A stretch of 64,000 nucleotides of DNA from Microbacterium indicum DSM 19969 (GCF_000422385.1 NZ_AULR01000001.1:310001-374000), one strand, 5' to 3'. Shown: positions 44,389 through 53,792, numbered from the stretch's first letter. Translations and numbers: made by a program. Notes: a model not told the origin generated them from the sequence alone.

Positions 44389-46773
44389 TCACACCTTCGA
44401 GATCGGGGCGACCTTGATGAGGAGCTTCTTCGGGCCGACCTCGTCGAAGCGCACATGGGCGATGCGCTTGGCGCCCTGCCCCGTGATCGTGTCGACGGTT
44501 CCCTCGCCGAAGTCGTCGTGGCGGATCCGGTCGCCCGCCTCGAGCTCGAGGTCGCCGTTGTCGCGCACCTTGCCGGTCACGCGGTTCGTGAACTCGGCGA
44601 GCGCCGCCTTGGCCCCCGGCTTCGGCTCGAGCGGCTTCACGCCCCAGCGGTTCTCGCCGCGCGGGCGCGTCGCGTTGAGCGCGCGCGACTGAGTGCCGCC
44701 GCGGCCGTTGACGTCGCCGGGCGACTGGCGCCAGTCGATGAGGCCCGCCGGGATCTCCTGCAGGAAGCGGCTCGGCATGGCGACCGACACCTCGCCGAAC
44801 TGCGCGCGCGTCATCGCGAGCGAGAGGTAGAGGCGCTTGCGGGCGCGCGTGATCCCGACGTAGAACAGGCGCCGCTCCTCCTGCGGCCCGCCGGGCTCGC
44901 CGGCCGAGATCCGGTGCGGGATCAGATCCTCCTCGACGCCCGTGAGGAACACGGTGTCGAACTCGAGGCCCTTCGCCGTGTGGAGCGTCATGAGCGAGAC
45001 GGTTCCCGACGCGTCGTCGAGGTCGTCGCTGTCGGCCACGAGCGCGACCTCGGTGAGGAAGTCGACGATCGTGCCCTGCGGGTTGTTGCGCGCGAACTCG
45101 CGGGTCACGGCGACGAGCTCGTCGAGGTTCTCGACGCGCGCCTCGTCCTGCGGGTCGTTCGAGCGGCGCAGCGCGTCGAGATAGCCGCTCTTGTTGAGGA
45201 GCACCTGCAGCCCCTCGGTCACCGCCGACGGCGGCGCGTCGTCGCCCGACGACGGGAGCAGGATCTCCTGCGCCTCGGCGAGCACGGCGTCGAGCTGGGC
45301 GAGGGCCGACTGCAGCTTGGGGCCGAGACCCATGGCCGCCGAGTGCGCGAGCGCCTCGCGGAACGTGATGCCGTTGTCGGCAGCGAACTGCGCGATGTTC
45401 GTCTCGGTGACGGCGCCGATTCCGCGCTTGGGCTTCGACAGGATCCGCCGCACCGCGAGCTCGTCGGCCGGGTTCACGACCGACACGAGGTAGGCGAGCG
45501 CATCCTTGATCTCGGCGCGGTCGTAGAACTTCGTGCCGCCCATGATCTTGTAGGGCACCGCGGCGCGGATGAAGATCTCCTCGAGCGCGCGCGACTGCGA
45601 GTTGGTGCGGTAGAACACGGCCATGTCGCCGTAGTTCACGCCCGTGCGCCGCAGCGCGTCGATCTCGTCGGCGACGAACTGCGCCTCGTCGTGCTGCGAG
45701 TAGCCGGTGAAGCCCGTGACCATCTCGCCCTCGCCCTGATCCGTCCAGAGCTTCTTGTCCTTGCGGTCGAAGTTGTTGCGGATCACGGCGTTCGCCGCGT
45801 CAAGGATGTTCTGGCTCGAGCGGTAGTTCTGCTCGAGGAGCACGACCTTCGCGCCGGGGAAGTCCTGTTCGAAGTCGGTGATGTTGCGGATGTCGGCGCC
45901 GCGGAACGCGTAGATCGACTGGTCGGAGTCGCCCACGACGGTGAGCGACGCCGCCTCGTTCTTCTCGTCGCCCGGCATGAGCGCGAGCATGCCGCCGCCG
46001 ACATCCATCGCGTCGGGCTCGGCGGGCTTCGTGAGCTCGCGGATCAGCTGGTACTGGGCGTGGTTCGTGTCCTGGTACTCGTCGACGAGGATGTGGCGGA
46101 AGCGCCGCCGGTACACGTCGGCGACGTGCGGGAACGCGCGGAAGAGGAACACCGTCTGCGCCAGCAGGTCGTCGAAGTCGAACGCGTTGGCGGCGCGCAG
46201 GCGGCGCGAGTAGTCCTGGAAGATCTCGACGAACAGGCGCTCGGCCGGATCCTCCATGTTGGCCTGCGAGCGGTACGAGTCGGCGTCGTGCAGCTCGTTC
46301 TTGAGCTTCGAGATGCGGCTCTGCACGCCCGCCGGGGTGAGCCCGTACGCGTCGGCCTCGTGGTCCTTGACGAGGCGCTTCATGAGCGCGCGGACGTCGC
46401 CTGAGTCGTAGATCGTGAAGGTCGGCTTGAAGCCGAACTGCTCGGCCTCGCGGCGCAGGATCCGCACGCACGCCGAGTGGAAGGTCGAGATCCACATGCC
46501 CTGCGCCTGGTCGCCCACGAGCTCGCGCACGCGCTCGCGCATCTCCCCCGCGGCCTTGTTCGTGAAGGTGATCGCGAGGATCTGGCTCGGCCACGCCTCG
46601 CGCGCCCGCAGGAGCGACGCGATGCGGTGCGTGAGCACGCGCGTCTTGCCCGAGCCCGCGCCGGCCACGATGAGCAGCGCCGGGCCGCGGTACTCGACCG
46701 CGGCGCGCTGCTCGGGGTTCAGCCCGTCGAGGAGCGGATCGGATGCTGTGGGGGTGAGGGGTGCGTCAGCCAT
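44389..46773 (-). CDS. pcrA: ATP-dependent 3'-5' DNA helicase PcrA/UvrD
   Basis: This 794-residue superfamily I helicase has LNPEQRAAVEYRGPALLIVAG with Walker A GAGSGKTRVLTHRI, DEYQDTNHAQYQLI (Walker B), VVGDSDQSIYAFRGAD (motif III), EQNYRSSQNILDAAN (motif IV) and LMTLHTAKGLEFDTVFLTG (motif V/VI region). It acts in nucleotide excision repair and in removing RecA from DNA. The C-terminal tail ends in a Tudor-like RNA-polymerase-binding segment (GDRIRHDDFGEGTVDTI). TAGACT lies nine bases before the ATG. Confidence 0.97.
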   Translation of the reverse strand: MADAPLTPTASDPLLDGLNPEQRAAVEYRGPALLIVAGAGSGKTRVLTHRIASLLRAREAWPSQILAITFTNKAAGEMRERVRELVGDQAQGMWISTFHSACVRILRREAEQFGFKPTFTIYDSGDVRALMKRLVKDHEADAYGLTPAGVQSRISKLKNELHDADSYRSQANMEDPAERLFVEIFQDYSRRLRAANAFDFDDLLAQTVFLFRAFPHVADVYRRRFRHILVDEYQDTNHAQYQLIRELTKPAEPDAMDVGGGMLALMPGDEKNEAASLTVVGDSDQSIYAFRGADIRNITDFEQDFPGAKVVLLEQNYRSSQNILDAANAVIRNNFDRKDKKLWTDQGEGEMVTGFTGYSQHDEAQFVADEIDALRRTGVNYGDMAVFYRTNSQSRALEEIFIRAAVPYKIMGGTKFYDRAEIKDALAYLVSVVNPADELAVRRILSKPKRGIGAVTETNIAQFAADNGITFREALAHSAAMGLGPKLQSALAQLDAVLAEAQEILLPSSGDDAPPSAVTEGLQVLLNKSGYLDALRRSNDPQDEARVENLDELVAVTREFARNNPQGTIVDFLTEVALVADSDDLDDASGTVSLMTLHTAKGLEFDTVFLTGVEEDLIPHRISAGEPGGPQEERRLFYVGITRARKRLYLSLAMTRAQFGEVSVAMPSRFLQEIPAGLIDWRQSPGDVNGRGGTQSRALNATRPRGENRWGVKPLEPKPGAKAALAEFTNRVTGKVRDNGDLELEAGDRIRHDDFGEGTVDTITGQGAKRIAHVRFDEVGPKKLLIKVAPISKV

Positions 46774-46980
46774 GTCGCATCGAGTCTAGGAGCGACCCCC
46801 GACAGGCGGACAGCCGACGCCGTCTCGGGCAATCCGCGCGCGGACCGCATGTCCTCCGCGAAATCGTGATCAAATCGTCGCATGGTCGATGCGCGGCATA
46901 GGCTATATGGCCATACTGCCCACGGTCGGCCCGGGTTCTCCGGGCGGATTCCGCACTTCGATCACTCGGAGGAACTACCT

Positions 46981-47685
46981 GTGCCCCCTGTCAATGGAGA
47001 GATCATCGACACGCACCCGCAGCGGCTCGCCGACGCCGTCTACGACCGACTCGCAGGAGCGATCGTCGACGGCACGCTGAGCCCCGGCCAGCGGGTCCGC
47101 GACGGCGATCTCGCCGAGACCCTCGGCGTCTCGCGCATGCCGGTGCGCGAGGCCCTGCAGCGTCTCGAGCACCAGGGCCTCATCGAGATGGTCGCGAGCC
47201 GGTACACCCGCGTGACCGACGTCACCCCCGAGATGCCGGGCGAGTCCCTCGAGTTCCTCGGGTACCAGGCCGCCGTCGCCGTGCACCTCGCCGTACCGCG
47301 CATGACGGCCGCCGAGCGCGCGGAGGCCGCACGGCTCGCGCGCGCGGTCGGCGAGCACTCGGCGACCGACGCCGAGCGGGCGTACCGCAGCACGCGCGAG
47401 CTGCTGACCTTCCTCGCCGACCACAGCGGCAACTACCTGTTCCGCGGCATGATCGACGACGCGTGGCTCGCCCTGACCCGCAACCTCCAGGGATCCACTC
47501 CCCTGCTCAAGGACGTCGCGCAGGTGCGCGCCGACTTCGACGCCGTCGCGGAGCGCATCGAGGCGGGCGACGCCGACGGCGCCGAGCAGGCCGTTCGGGC
47601 GTTCTACCTCATCGGCCCCGGCCAGAACGGCCCGTCGGCGCTCATGCGCAGGATCCAGGACGAGCGGGCGGCGGCCGCCGAGTAG
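46981..47685 (+). CDS. GntR-family transcriptional regulator (FCD-like effector domain)
   Basis: This 234-residue regulator has a winged helix at residues 10-80 (AIVDGTLSPGQRVRDGDLAETLGVSRMPVREALQRLEHQGL) and a helical effector domain from about 85. A GGAGGA ribosome-binding site seven bases before GTG 46981 fixes the start; the frame is open further upstream. It stands apart from any operon, divergent to pcrA, and its targets cannot be read from the sequence. Upstream bases around 46900 are A+T-rich (GGCTATATGGCC), a possible promoter or operator. Confidence 0.9.
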   Translation: MPPVNGEIIDTHPQRLADAVYDRLAGAIVDGTLSPGQRVRDGDLAETLGVSRMPVREALQRLEHQGLIEMVASRYTRVTDVTPEMPGESLEFLGYQAAVAVHLAVPRMTAAERAEAARLARAVGEHSATDAERAYRSTRELLTFLADHSGNYLFRGMIDDAWLALTRNLQGSTPLLKDVAQVRADFDAVAERIEAGDADGAEQAVRAFYLIGPGQNGPSALMRRIQDERAAAAE

Positions 47686-48690
47686 GCCCCGCACGGCCCG
47701 CCGCTGGCGATATGCCGCGTGGCGGATCCCCCTCCCGCGGGGATCCGCCCAACAGCGGCCGATGAGGATCCATCAGGCCGCGCCAAGGTCGAACGGCCAC
47801 GCGAGGGTCAGCCCTCACGCGAGGATCCACCAGTCCGTCCGCCGCCCCCGAAAGGCCGCGCGAAAGATCGCCCTCACGCGGGGATCCGCCCAAAAGCGGC
47901 CAATGAGGATCCGACAGGCCGCGCCAAGCTCGAAACGCCGCGCGAGGGGCCGCCCCCGCGCGGGGATCCACCAGTCCGTCCGCCGCCCCCGAAAGGCCGC
48001 ACGAGAGATCGCCCTCACGCGGGGATCCATCCGCTCTCATCAGCCCTTCGTGGCCCAGCGGAGACCGGGGCCCCCTGCCGCCCCGAACACCCGCGCGAAG
48101 GATCCCTCACCTGCGGGCATCCGCCCAAAAGCGGCCCAGCAGGATCCAACAGGCCGCCGATAGCACCAAAGGCCGCGCCAGGGGCCGCCCCACGCGGGGA
48201 TCCATCCGCCCTCACCAGCTCATTGCAGCCCAGCGGAGAACCAAACGCCCGCGCGAAAGATCGCCCTCACGCGGGGATCGACCCGAAAGCGGCCAATGAG
48301 GATCCGACAGGCCGCCGATAGGCCGAAAGGCCGCGCCAAGGTCCACCCCCAGGCGGGGATCCATCCGCTCTCATCAGCCCCGCGTGGCCCAGCGGAGACC
48401 TGGGCCCCTGCCGCCCCGAAGACCCGCGCGAAGGATCACCCACCAGCGGGGATCCGCCCACAAGCAGCCAATGAGGAGCCAACAGGCCGCCGATAGGGCG
48501 AGAGGCCGCGCCAGGGTCCACCCTCACGCGGAGATCCACCCGCTCTCATCAGCCCCTCGCAGCCCGCCGGAGGCTCAAACGCCCGCGCGAAGGATCACCC
48601 ACCCGCGGGGATCCGCCCAAAAGCGGCCAATGAGGATCCGACAGGCCGCCGGTAGGGCGAAAGGCCGCGCGACGGGGTGCGCCGCGCGGG
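47686..48690. repeat. One-kilobase array of degenerate direct repeats between convergent genes
   Basis: No gene is supported here. The region is built from imperfect direct repeats. Block A, about 46 bp beginning GCGGGGATCCGCCCA and ending GGATCCGACAGGCCGC, starts at 47737, 47878, 48113, 48271, 48446 and 48605. Block B (GGGGATCCATCCGCTCTCAT and variants) follows at about 48018, 48196, 48355 and 48531. Block C (GATCCACCAGTCCGTCC) occurs at about 47823 and 47964. A lead-in CCGCGCGAARGATC precedes most A blocks. Units are 141-235 bp apart. Open frames across it are repetitive and Arg/Pro/Ala-rich, not protein-like. Confidence 0.85.
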
Positions 48691-50250
48691 TCAGTACCCC
48701 GCGAACGCGTCGGTCGTCAGCGAACGGGCGGCGCGCAGCTCGGGCGCGAGCTCAGCGATCAGCGCGGGAGGGCCCGACACGTAGGCGTGACGAGCCGGCA
48801 GATCCCCGACCGCCTCGGCGAGCCCGCCCGCAGTGAGACGCCCCTCGCGCGAGGTCCACCCCGCCGGGAGATCGTCGATCCGCTCGCCGCTCCACACGAC
48901 GACCGTGATCCCGGAGCGCTCGATCAGGTCGCGGTAGGCGAGCTCCTCACCCGATCGCACGACGTAGACGAGGACGATGTCGCGGCGCCTTCTCGTCGCC
49001 TCGAGGTGGCGCAGCTGCGAGACGAACGGCGTGATCCCGATCCCGGCGGCGACCCACAGGAGCGGCCGGGTCGGTTCGTTGGCCGGGAGCGTGAAGTCGC
49101 CCCACACCCCCGTGACGCGCAGGTGATCCCCCGCCGCGGCCGACTCGAGGGCGCGCTTGTAGCTGCTGGATCCGCGCCGATACGCGACGCGGAGGGCGGG
49201 CAGATCCTCGGGCGCCGACACGATGCTGAACTCGCGGCGCGTTCCCCGCGCGTCGGGCCGCGCGTGCGGCACCTCGAGCTCGAGGTACTGGCCCGGGGCG
49301 AAGGAGAACGGCCGCTCGGCGACGAGCACGAGCTCGTGCGAGGTGGGCGTCGGCGCCGTGCGGCCGCCGACGCGCATCCGTCCGCCCGGACGCGAACGGA
49401 CCGCGAGGACGAAGGCGAGGAGGTTCCCGATCAGCAGGGCCCGCTCCTGGCCGAGGCTGACCGATCCGATGAGCGGCGACCACCCCGCGAGGATCGCCGT
49501 CAGGACGGCGACGGCGTACTGCTGGCCCCGCCGCGGCGGGAGCGTGAGCGGCTCGGTGAGCATGAACGCCGCGAGGAAGAGGAACGGGCTCGACAGCAGC
49601 GCCGACGACGCGATGGCGACGGCGTCGACGGCGAGGTCGTACTGCGCGAGCTGCACGACCGTGCGCACGGAGTAGACGGCGGCCGCGACGACGACGAAGA
49701 CGACGGCGAGGCGGATCCGCCCCACCCGCACGAGCACGGCGATCCCCGCGATGACGACCGCGGCCGCGAGCACGGGCGATCCGATCCACCACGCGGAGAT
49801 CGGCAGCCCCGCCGACGGCGCCAGCGACCCGACGATCGTCAGCACCGAGGCGCCGACGGCCGCCGGGTTGAAGAGGTGGCGCCCGCGCCACGCGAGCAGG
49901 TGCTTCGAGAGCGCCGCGGCCGCGGCGGCGAGCGCGACTCCGGCGAGGCCGACGAGCTCGGCCGACGGCCGCAGCACGAAGAGCAGGATCAGGCCCGTGA
50001 TGAGCATCGACTCGACGCGCGGCCTCCCGCCGCGCAGTCGCTGGATCGCGACGTCGACGCCCACGCCGACGACGACGAGCACCGCGAGCGTCGCGAGGAT
50101 CTCGAGCGCCGTCGGCACCACGAGGCCGAAGAACGAGAGGATCAGCGACACCGCCGACAGGGCGAGGAGGGCCGTGAGGACGACCCGATACATCGACGCG
50201 CGGCCGATCCACCCGCGCAGCCGCAGGGCCGCCGCGGGCAGACCGCTCAC
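48691..50250 (-). CDS. Membrane flavin oxidoreductase: RnfD/NqrB-like domain fused to an FNR domain
   Basis: This 519-residue fusion has about nine to ten membrane helices in residues 15-300 with RnfD/NqrB-like blocks (ESMLITGLILLFVLRPS, GRHLFNPAAVGAS, AAFMLTEPLTLPPRRGQQY). A ferredoxin-NADP reductase module follows (about 315-519): FAPGQYLELEVP, REFSIVSAPEDLP for FAD, GIGITPFVSQLRHLEA for NAD(P) and YVSGPPALIAEL at the end. It should pass electrons from cytoplasmic NAD(P)H across the membrane. The GTG start overlaps the ApbE stop by four bases. The partner FMN-binding lipoprotein is the likely acceptor. Confidence 0.88.
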   Translation of the reverse strand: MSGLPAAALRLRGWIGRASMYRVVLTALLALSAVSLILSFFGLVVPTALEILATLAVLVVVGVGVDVAIQRLRGGRPRVESMLITGLILLFVLRPSAELVGLAGVALAAAAAALSKHLLAWRGRHLFNPAAVGASVLTIVGSLAPSAGLPISAWWIGSPVLAAAVVIAGIAVLVRVGRIRLAVVFVVVAAAVYSVRTVVQLAQYDLAVDAVAIASSALLSSPFLFLAAFMLTEPLTLPPRRGQQYAVAVLTAILAGWSPLIGSVSLGQERALLIGNLLAFVLAVRSRPGGRMRVGGRTAPTPTSHELVLVAERPFSFAPGQYLELEVPHARPDARGTRREFSIVSAPEDLPALRVAYRRGSSSYKRALESAAAGDHLRVTGVWGDFTLPANEPTRPLLWVAAGIGITPFVSQLRHLEATRRRRDIVLVYVVRSGEELAYRDLIERSGITVVVWSGERIDDLPAGWTSREGRLTAGGLAEAVGDLPARHAYVSGPPALIAELAPELRAARSLTTDAFAGY

Positions 50251-51119
50251 GAGAAGATCTCCGCGTCGCCCCGGGCGATGCGGTCGCCGAGCGCCCACTC
50301 GAGGCGACCGTCGGACAGCATGCGGACCCAGTGCGCTCCCCACTCGGCGGCGAGCGCGTCGCCCCCGTCGAAGAACAGGGCGGTCGCGAGTGCGTCGGCC
50401 GTCATCGCGTCGGGCGCGATCGCCCAGGTCGCGACGACGGTGCGCACGGGCAGGCCCGTCCGGGCGTCGAGCACGTGGTGCAGGCCGTCGCCCCACGCCC
50501 GGCGGTTCGCCGCCGACGCGCAGAGCGCCTCGTCTCCGATCGTCACGACGCCGATCGCGCGGCGCGGGTCGTAGGGGTGCTCGAGGGCGATCCTCTGGGT
50601 CGCGCCGCGGGCGATCAGATCCCCGCTCGCGTCGACGACGACGTCGCCGGGAACCAGCTCGGCGACGAGGTCGACGAGCCGCCCCTTGCCGAGTGCGCCG
50701 ACGTCGATGACGCCTGGGCCGTCGAGCGCGAGCGTGCCGTCCGACCAGGAGAGCCGCTCGCGCCAGTCGCCGGGCGCCGCCTCGGCCCGCGCCGGCCGCA
50801 GCGAATAGGACGCGTCGTAGCCGAGGGCCTCGAGCGAGCGCCCCACAAGCGGGTTGACGGCGCCGCCCGTCGCGGCGTCGAGCCGCGCGAACGCGTCGAG
50901 CATCGCGGCCCCGTCGGGAGGCAGCTCAGCGGATCCGCCCGACGCCGCGAGCCGCGACACGAGCGATCCGCCGTCGAACCGCGACCACTCCGCGTCGAAC
51001 TCCGCGATGCGGTCGGCGATCCGGCCGCGCGTGTCGTCGTCGAGCGGATCCGCCGTATCGACGCTCCATCCCGTTCCGATTGCGTCGAACGCCCACCGGG
51101 ATCTCGTCTGCGTCGGCAT
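50247..51119 (-). CDS. apbE: FAD:protein FMN transferase
   Basis: This 290-residue protein is an ApbE-family enzyme that attaches FMN covalently to a Ser/Thr of a target protein, using FAD. Motifs are FDAEWSRFDGGSLVSRL, VIDVGALGKGRLVDLVAE (residues about 155-172) and ASGDLIARG. The C-terminal ALFFDGGDALAAEW region holds the metal-site Asp. No signal peptide is visible although its targets are extracytoplasmic in most cases. The next gene upstream encodes an FMN-binding-domain lipoprotein carrying a flavinylation motif, the obvious target. Confidence 0.93.
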   Translation of the reverse strand: MPTQTRSRWAFDAIGTGWSVDTADPLDDDTRGRIADRIAEFDAEWSRFDGGSLVSRLAASGGSAELPPDGAAMLDAFARLDAATGGAVNPLVGRSLEALGYDASYSLRPARAEAAPGDWRERLSWSDGTLALDGPGVIDVGALGKGRLVDLVAELVPGDVVVDASGDLIARGATQRIALEHPYDPRRAIGVVTIGDEALCASAANRRAWGDGLHHVLDARTGLPVRTVVATWAIAPDAMTADALATALFFDGGDALAAEWGAHWVRMLSDGRLEWALGDRIARGDAEIFS

Positions 51120-51120
51120 G

Positions 51121-51639
51121 TCAGGCCGCCGCCGCTTCCTGCTTGATCTCCTCGATCGCGGCGTTGAACCCCGTGCTCGTGAGCGAGGATCCCGCCACGC
51201 GGTCGACCGCGAGGTCGTCGATGTCGACGCCCACGACCTCGTCGGCGATGCCGTCGATGAACTGCGACTGGTACTGCCGGCTCTCGGACGCCTGGGGGTC
51301 GCCCGACACCTCGACCGACGTCACGACGTCGTCCTCGAGCGTCACGGTCACGGTGACGCTCTCGACCGACTGGGGCGTCTGGTACGTGCCACCTGCCGTG
51401 TAGGTGCCGTCGACGTAGTCGCTGTCCGACGTCGCCGTCTCGGTCGTCGTGTCCTCGGACGCCGACTCGTCGGTCGTCGTCGTGTCGGTGCTCGTCGTGC
51501 CGCTGCTCGTCGTGTCGTCGGTCGACGTCGTCGCGTCGTCGGTCTGGTCGTCGGCGGCCCCGGCCGCTCCGCACCCTGCCAGCACGAGCACGCCCATCAC
51601 GCCCGCGATGGCGGCGCCGCTGCGAATGGTCCTGCTCAT
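51121..51639 (-). CDS. FMN-binding domain lipoprotein
   Basis: This 172-residue lipoprotein has lipobox VLAGC (near residue 23), a Thr/Ser/Asp-rich linker of about 50 residues, then an FMN_bind domain. VESVTVTVTLEDDVVTSVEVSG is its first strand pair and VAGSSLTSTGFNAAIEEI carries the flavinylation motif, whose Thr would bear FMN. It is extracellular, anchored to the membrane. ATG 51639 has GGAG six to seven bases upstream. One base separates its stop from the ApbE start. It should shuttle electrons from the RnfD-like/FNR protein to an unknown acceptor. Confidence 0.9.
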   Translation of the reverse strand: MSRTIRSGAAIAGVMGVLVLAGCGAAGAADDQTDDATTSTDDTTSSGTTSTDTTTTDESASEDTTTETATSDSDYVDGTYTAGGTYQTPQSVESVTVTVTLEDDVVTSVEVSGDPQASESRQYQSQFIDGIADEVVGVDIDDLAVDRVAGSSLTSTGFNAAIEEIKQEAAAA

Positions 51640-51734
51640 GTCGGTCTCCTGCCGTCCGCGCCGTCCCGGTGACGGCCGCGAGATCACGCTATTCGCACGT
51701 CCCGCGGGGAGCCGTTGCGTGAGCTATGACATTC

Positions 51735-52697
51735 CTATGACGCGCCGTCGCGAAAGACCAGGGCCGCGAGATCCGGGTGGTCGGCGAAGACCCCGTCGAC
51801 GCCGAGCGCGCGGATCCGCTCCCATTCGCCCCGCCAGTCGCCTCGTTCGGCGCGCTCCCCGTCGCCGCGGAACGGATCCGCGAGGAAGGCGTTCTCGGGG
51901 CGGCAGGTCCACGTGAACAGTGTGAGCCCCGCGCCGCGGATCCGACCGGCGAGGGACGGGTCGGCGAGCAGCAGCGACTTCGCGAGGCTCAGCCCGTCGA
52001 CGCGCCCCGCGAACGCCGCGACGTCGGCGAGCTGCTCGGCGTACGTCGGCGCGTCGGCTCCCCGCTCGCGCACGAGGTCGTCCGGGGATCCGCGGTCCTC
52101 GACGAGGTAGACCATCTCGGCGTCGGCGCCCCGCTCCCGCAGCTCGGCGAGCACCGTCTCCTCGAACGACTCGATCACGAGGCGGCCCGGACGCTCGTCC
52201 CCGTGCCAGCCGGCCGCCGCGAGCTCGCGCAGGACGAGCCCCGCGACGTCGTGCCGCTGCGCCGTGAAGTGCGCGGCGTGCTTGATCTCGACGACGGCGC
52301 CGACCCCGCCGGCGCGGGCGATGTCGAGCACGTCGACGAGGCGGAGGATCGGCTCCGTGTCGTCGTGCGCCGCGCTCTCGGGGCGCAGCTGCGGGATCCG
52401 CTCCCGCGAGCGCAGCGTCGCGAGCTCGGCCCAGGTGAAGTCGTCGACGAACCATCCCGTCGCCTCCCCGCCGCCCGCCGCCTTCGTCGTGCGGCGATCC
52501 GCGAACTCGGGGTGCAGCGCGACGTCGGTCGTCTCGGAGATCTCGACGTCGTGGCGCACGACGAGGACGCCGTCGCGGGTCGGGATGACGTCGGGCTCGA
52601 CGGCGTCGACGCCCTGCGCGATCGCGATCTCGTACGACGAGCGCGTGTGCTCGGGCCTGTATCCGGGAGCGCCGCGGTGGCCGATGATGATCGTCAC
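51735..52697 (-). CDS. Glycerophosphodiester phosphodiesterase
   Basis: This protein of about 320 residues has the GDPD TIM barrel: TIIIGHRGAPGYRPEHTRSS at the N-terminus with the catalytic His and Arg, DAVEPDVIPTRDGVLVVRHD with Glu and Asp for the metal, VVEIKHA and GVDGVFADHPD. It splits glycerophosphodiesters into glycerol-3-phosphate and alcohol. No signal peptide, so cytoplasmic. Start GTG 52697 is chosen because the family begins a few residues before GHRG; the frame is open further upstream to 52811. No Shine-Dalgarno is clear. Confidence 0.92.
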   Translation of the reverse strand: MTIIIGHRGAPGYRPEHTRSSYEIAIAQGVDAVEPDVIPTRDGVLVVRHDVEISETTDVALHPEFADRRTTKAAGGGEATGWFVDDFTWAELATLRSRERIPQLRPESAAHDDTEPILRLVDVLDIARAGGVGAVVEIKHAAHFTAQRHDVAGLVLRELAAAGWHGDERPGRLVIESFEETVLAELRERGADAEMVYLVEDRGSPDDLVRERGADAPTYAEQLADVAAFAGRVDGLSLAKSLLLADPSLAGRIRGAGLTLFTWTCRPENAFLADPFRGDGERAERGDWRGEWERIRALGVDGVFADHPDLAALVFRDGAS

Positions 52698-52833
52698 ACC
52701 GACACCGTATTCGGGTTCGCTCAGGGCGTCGGGAAAATCGCGATGAACACGGCCCATGCATAGCGTCTCGCCGATATCGTGGATCCAAAGCCGCCTTCGG
52801 GCGACGATCACTACTCAGGAGTGTGACCATCTC

Positions 52834-53742
52834 ATGGCCAGCGCCGGATTCAACAACCCCTACTTCACGCAGGAGCAGTCGAACCGGGGTCAGCAGGGCT
52901 ACGCGACGCCGCTGAACCCCGACCAGCTCATGAACGCGCGCCAGGGCGCGCAGATCCCCCAGGTCGCCGACCAGGCGCGCCTCGAGGGGATGTACTCGGC
53001 CCCCGCGGCCGGAACCCCGCAGACCGGGCGCATGACGTACGAGGACACGATCGTCAAGACGGCGATCCTCTTCGGCGTCATGCTCGTCGTCGCGGTCATC
53101 TCGTGGGTCATCACCCTCGGCGGCGTCTTCGCCCCCGACCAGGCGCGCACGCTCGTGATGGTGCCCGCCCTCATCGGCGCGATCGGCACGCTCGTCATCA
53201 GCCTCGTCATCGCGTTCCGCAAGCAGTCGCCCGTCGGCCTGACCTTCGCCTACGCGGTCGCCGAGGGCCTCTTCGTCGGCGGCATCTCGGCGATCTTCGA
53301 GGCGCTGTACCCGGGCATCGTCGTGCAGGCGGCGCTCGCGTCGATCGCCGTCATCGGCGTGACCCTCGCGCTGTTCGCGAGCGGCAAGATCCGCGCCTCG
53401 GCGCGCATGACCAAGATCATGCTGATCGCGCTCGTCGCCTACGCGGCGTTCTCGCTGCTCAACGTCATCCTCATGTGGACGGGCGTCTTCGGCGACTCGG
53501 GCGGCTTCGGCCTCCGCTCCGAGGTCACGATCATGGGCATCCCGCTCGGCCTGATCATCGGCGTCGTCGTCGTGTTCATGGGCGCGTACATGCTCGTCGT
53601 CGACTTCGACATGGTGCAGCGCGGCGTCCGCAACGGCGCCCCGCAGAAGCTCGCCTGGACGGCCGCCTACGGGATCCTCTCGACCGTGGTCTTCATCTAC
53701 ATCGAGATCCTCCGCATGATCGCGATCGCCCGGAACAACTGA
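52834..53742 (+). CDS. Bax inhibitor-1/YccA family membrane protein
   Basis: This 302-residue protein has a Gln/Asn-rich N-terminal tail (FNNPYFTQEQSNRGQQ) and seven membrane helices from about residue 72. The family is recognised by MTYEDTIVKTAILFGVMLVV and the last helix pair ending TAAYGILSTVVFIYIEILR. BI-1 proteins are proposed calcium-leak or stress proteins; the bacterial role is unclear. AGGAG lies about 11 bases before the ATG. A strong bidirectional terminator follows. Confidence 0.92.
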   Translation: MASAGFNNPYFTQEQSNRGQQGYATPLNPDQLMNARQGAQIPQVADQARLEGMYSAPAAGTPQTGRMTYEDTIVKTAILFGVMLVVAVISWVITLGGVFAPDQARTLVMVPALIGAIGTLVISLVIAFRKQSPVGLTFAYAVAEGLFVGGISAIFEALYPGIVVQAALASIAVIGVTLALFASGKIRASARMTKIMLIALVAYAAFSLLNVILMWTGVFGDSGGFGLRSEVTIMGIPLGLIIGVVVVFMGAYMLVVDFDMVQRGVRNGAPQKLAWTAAYGILSTVVFIYIEILRMIAIARNN

Positions 53743-53752
53743 CGCACGCGAT

Positions 53753-53792
53753 CACGATGAAGGCCCCGCCGCAAGGCGGGGCCTTCATCGTG
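53753..53792. terminator. Bidirectional terminator between convergent genes
   Basis: A perfect 18-bp stem (CACGATGAAGGCCCCGCC and its complement) with loop GCAA fills the gap between the BI-1 and S33 peptidase stops. Confidence 0.85.

Noticed and set aside
46900-46980. Upstream start for the GntR regulator (GTG at about 46882)
   Set aside because: A GGAGGA ribosome-binding site at the right distance selects GTG 46981, and the extra N-terminal residues do not resemble GntR proteins.
47719-48496. Open reading frames of 66-200 codons across the direct-repeat array on both strands
   Set aside because: All are Arg/Pro/Ala-rich, follow the DNA repeats, and occur in several frames at once. They lack ribosome-binding sites and look like by-products of repetitive G+C-rich DNA.
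47686-48690. CRISPR array
   Set aside because: Repeats are degenerate, irregularly spaced (141-235 bp) and the spacers are themselves repeated. No cas genes are present.
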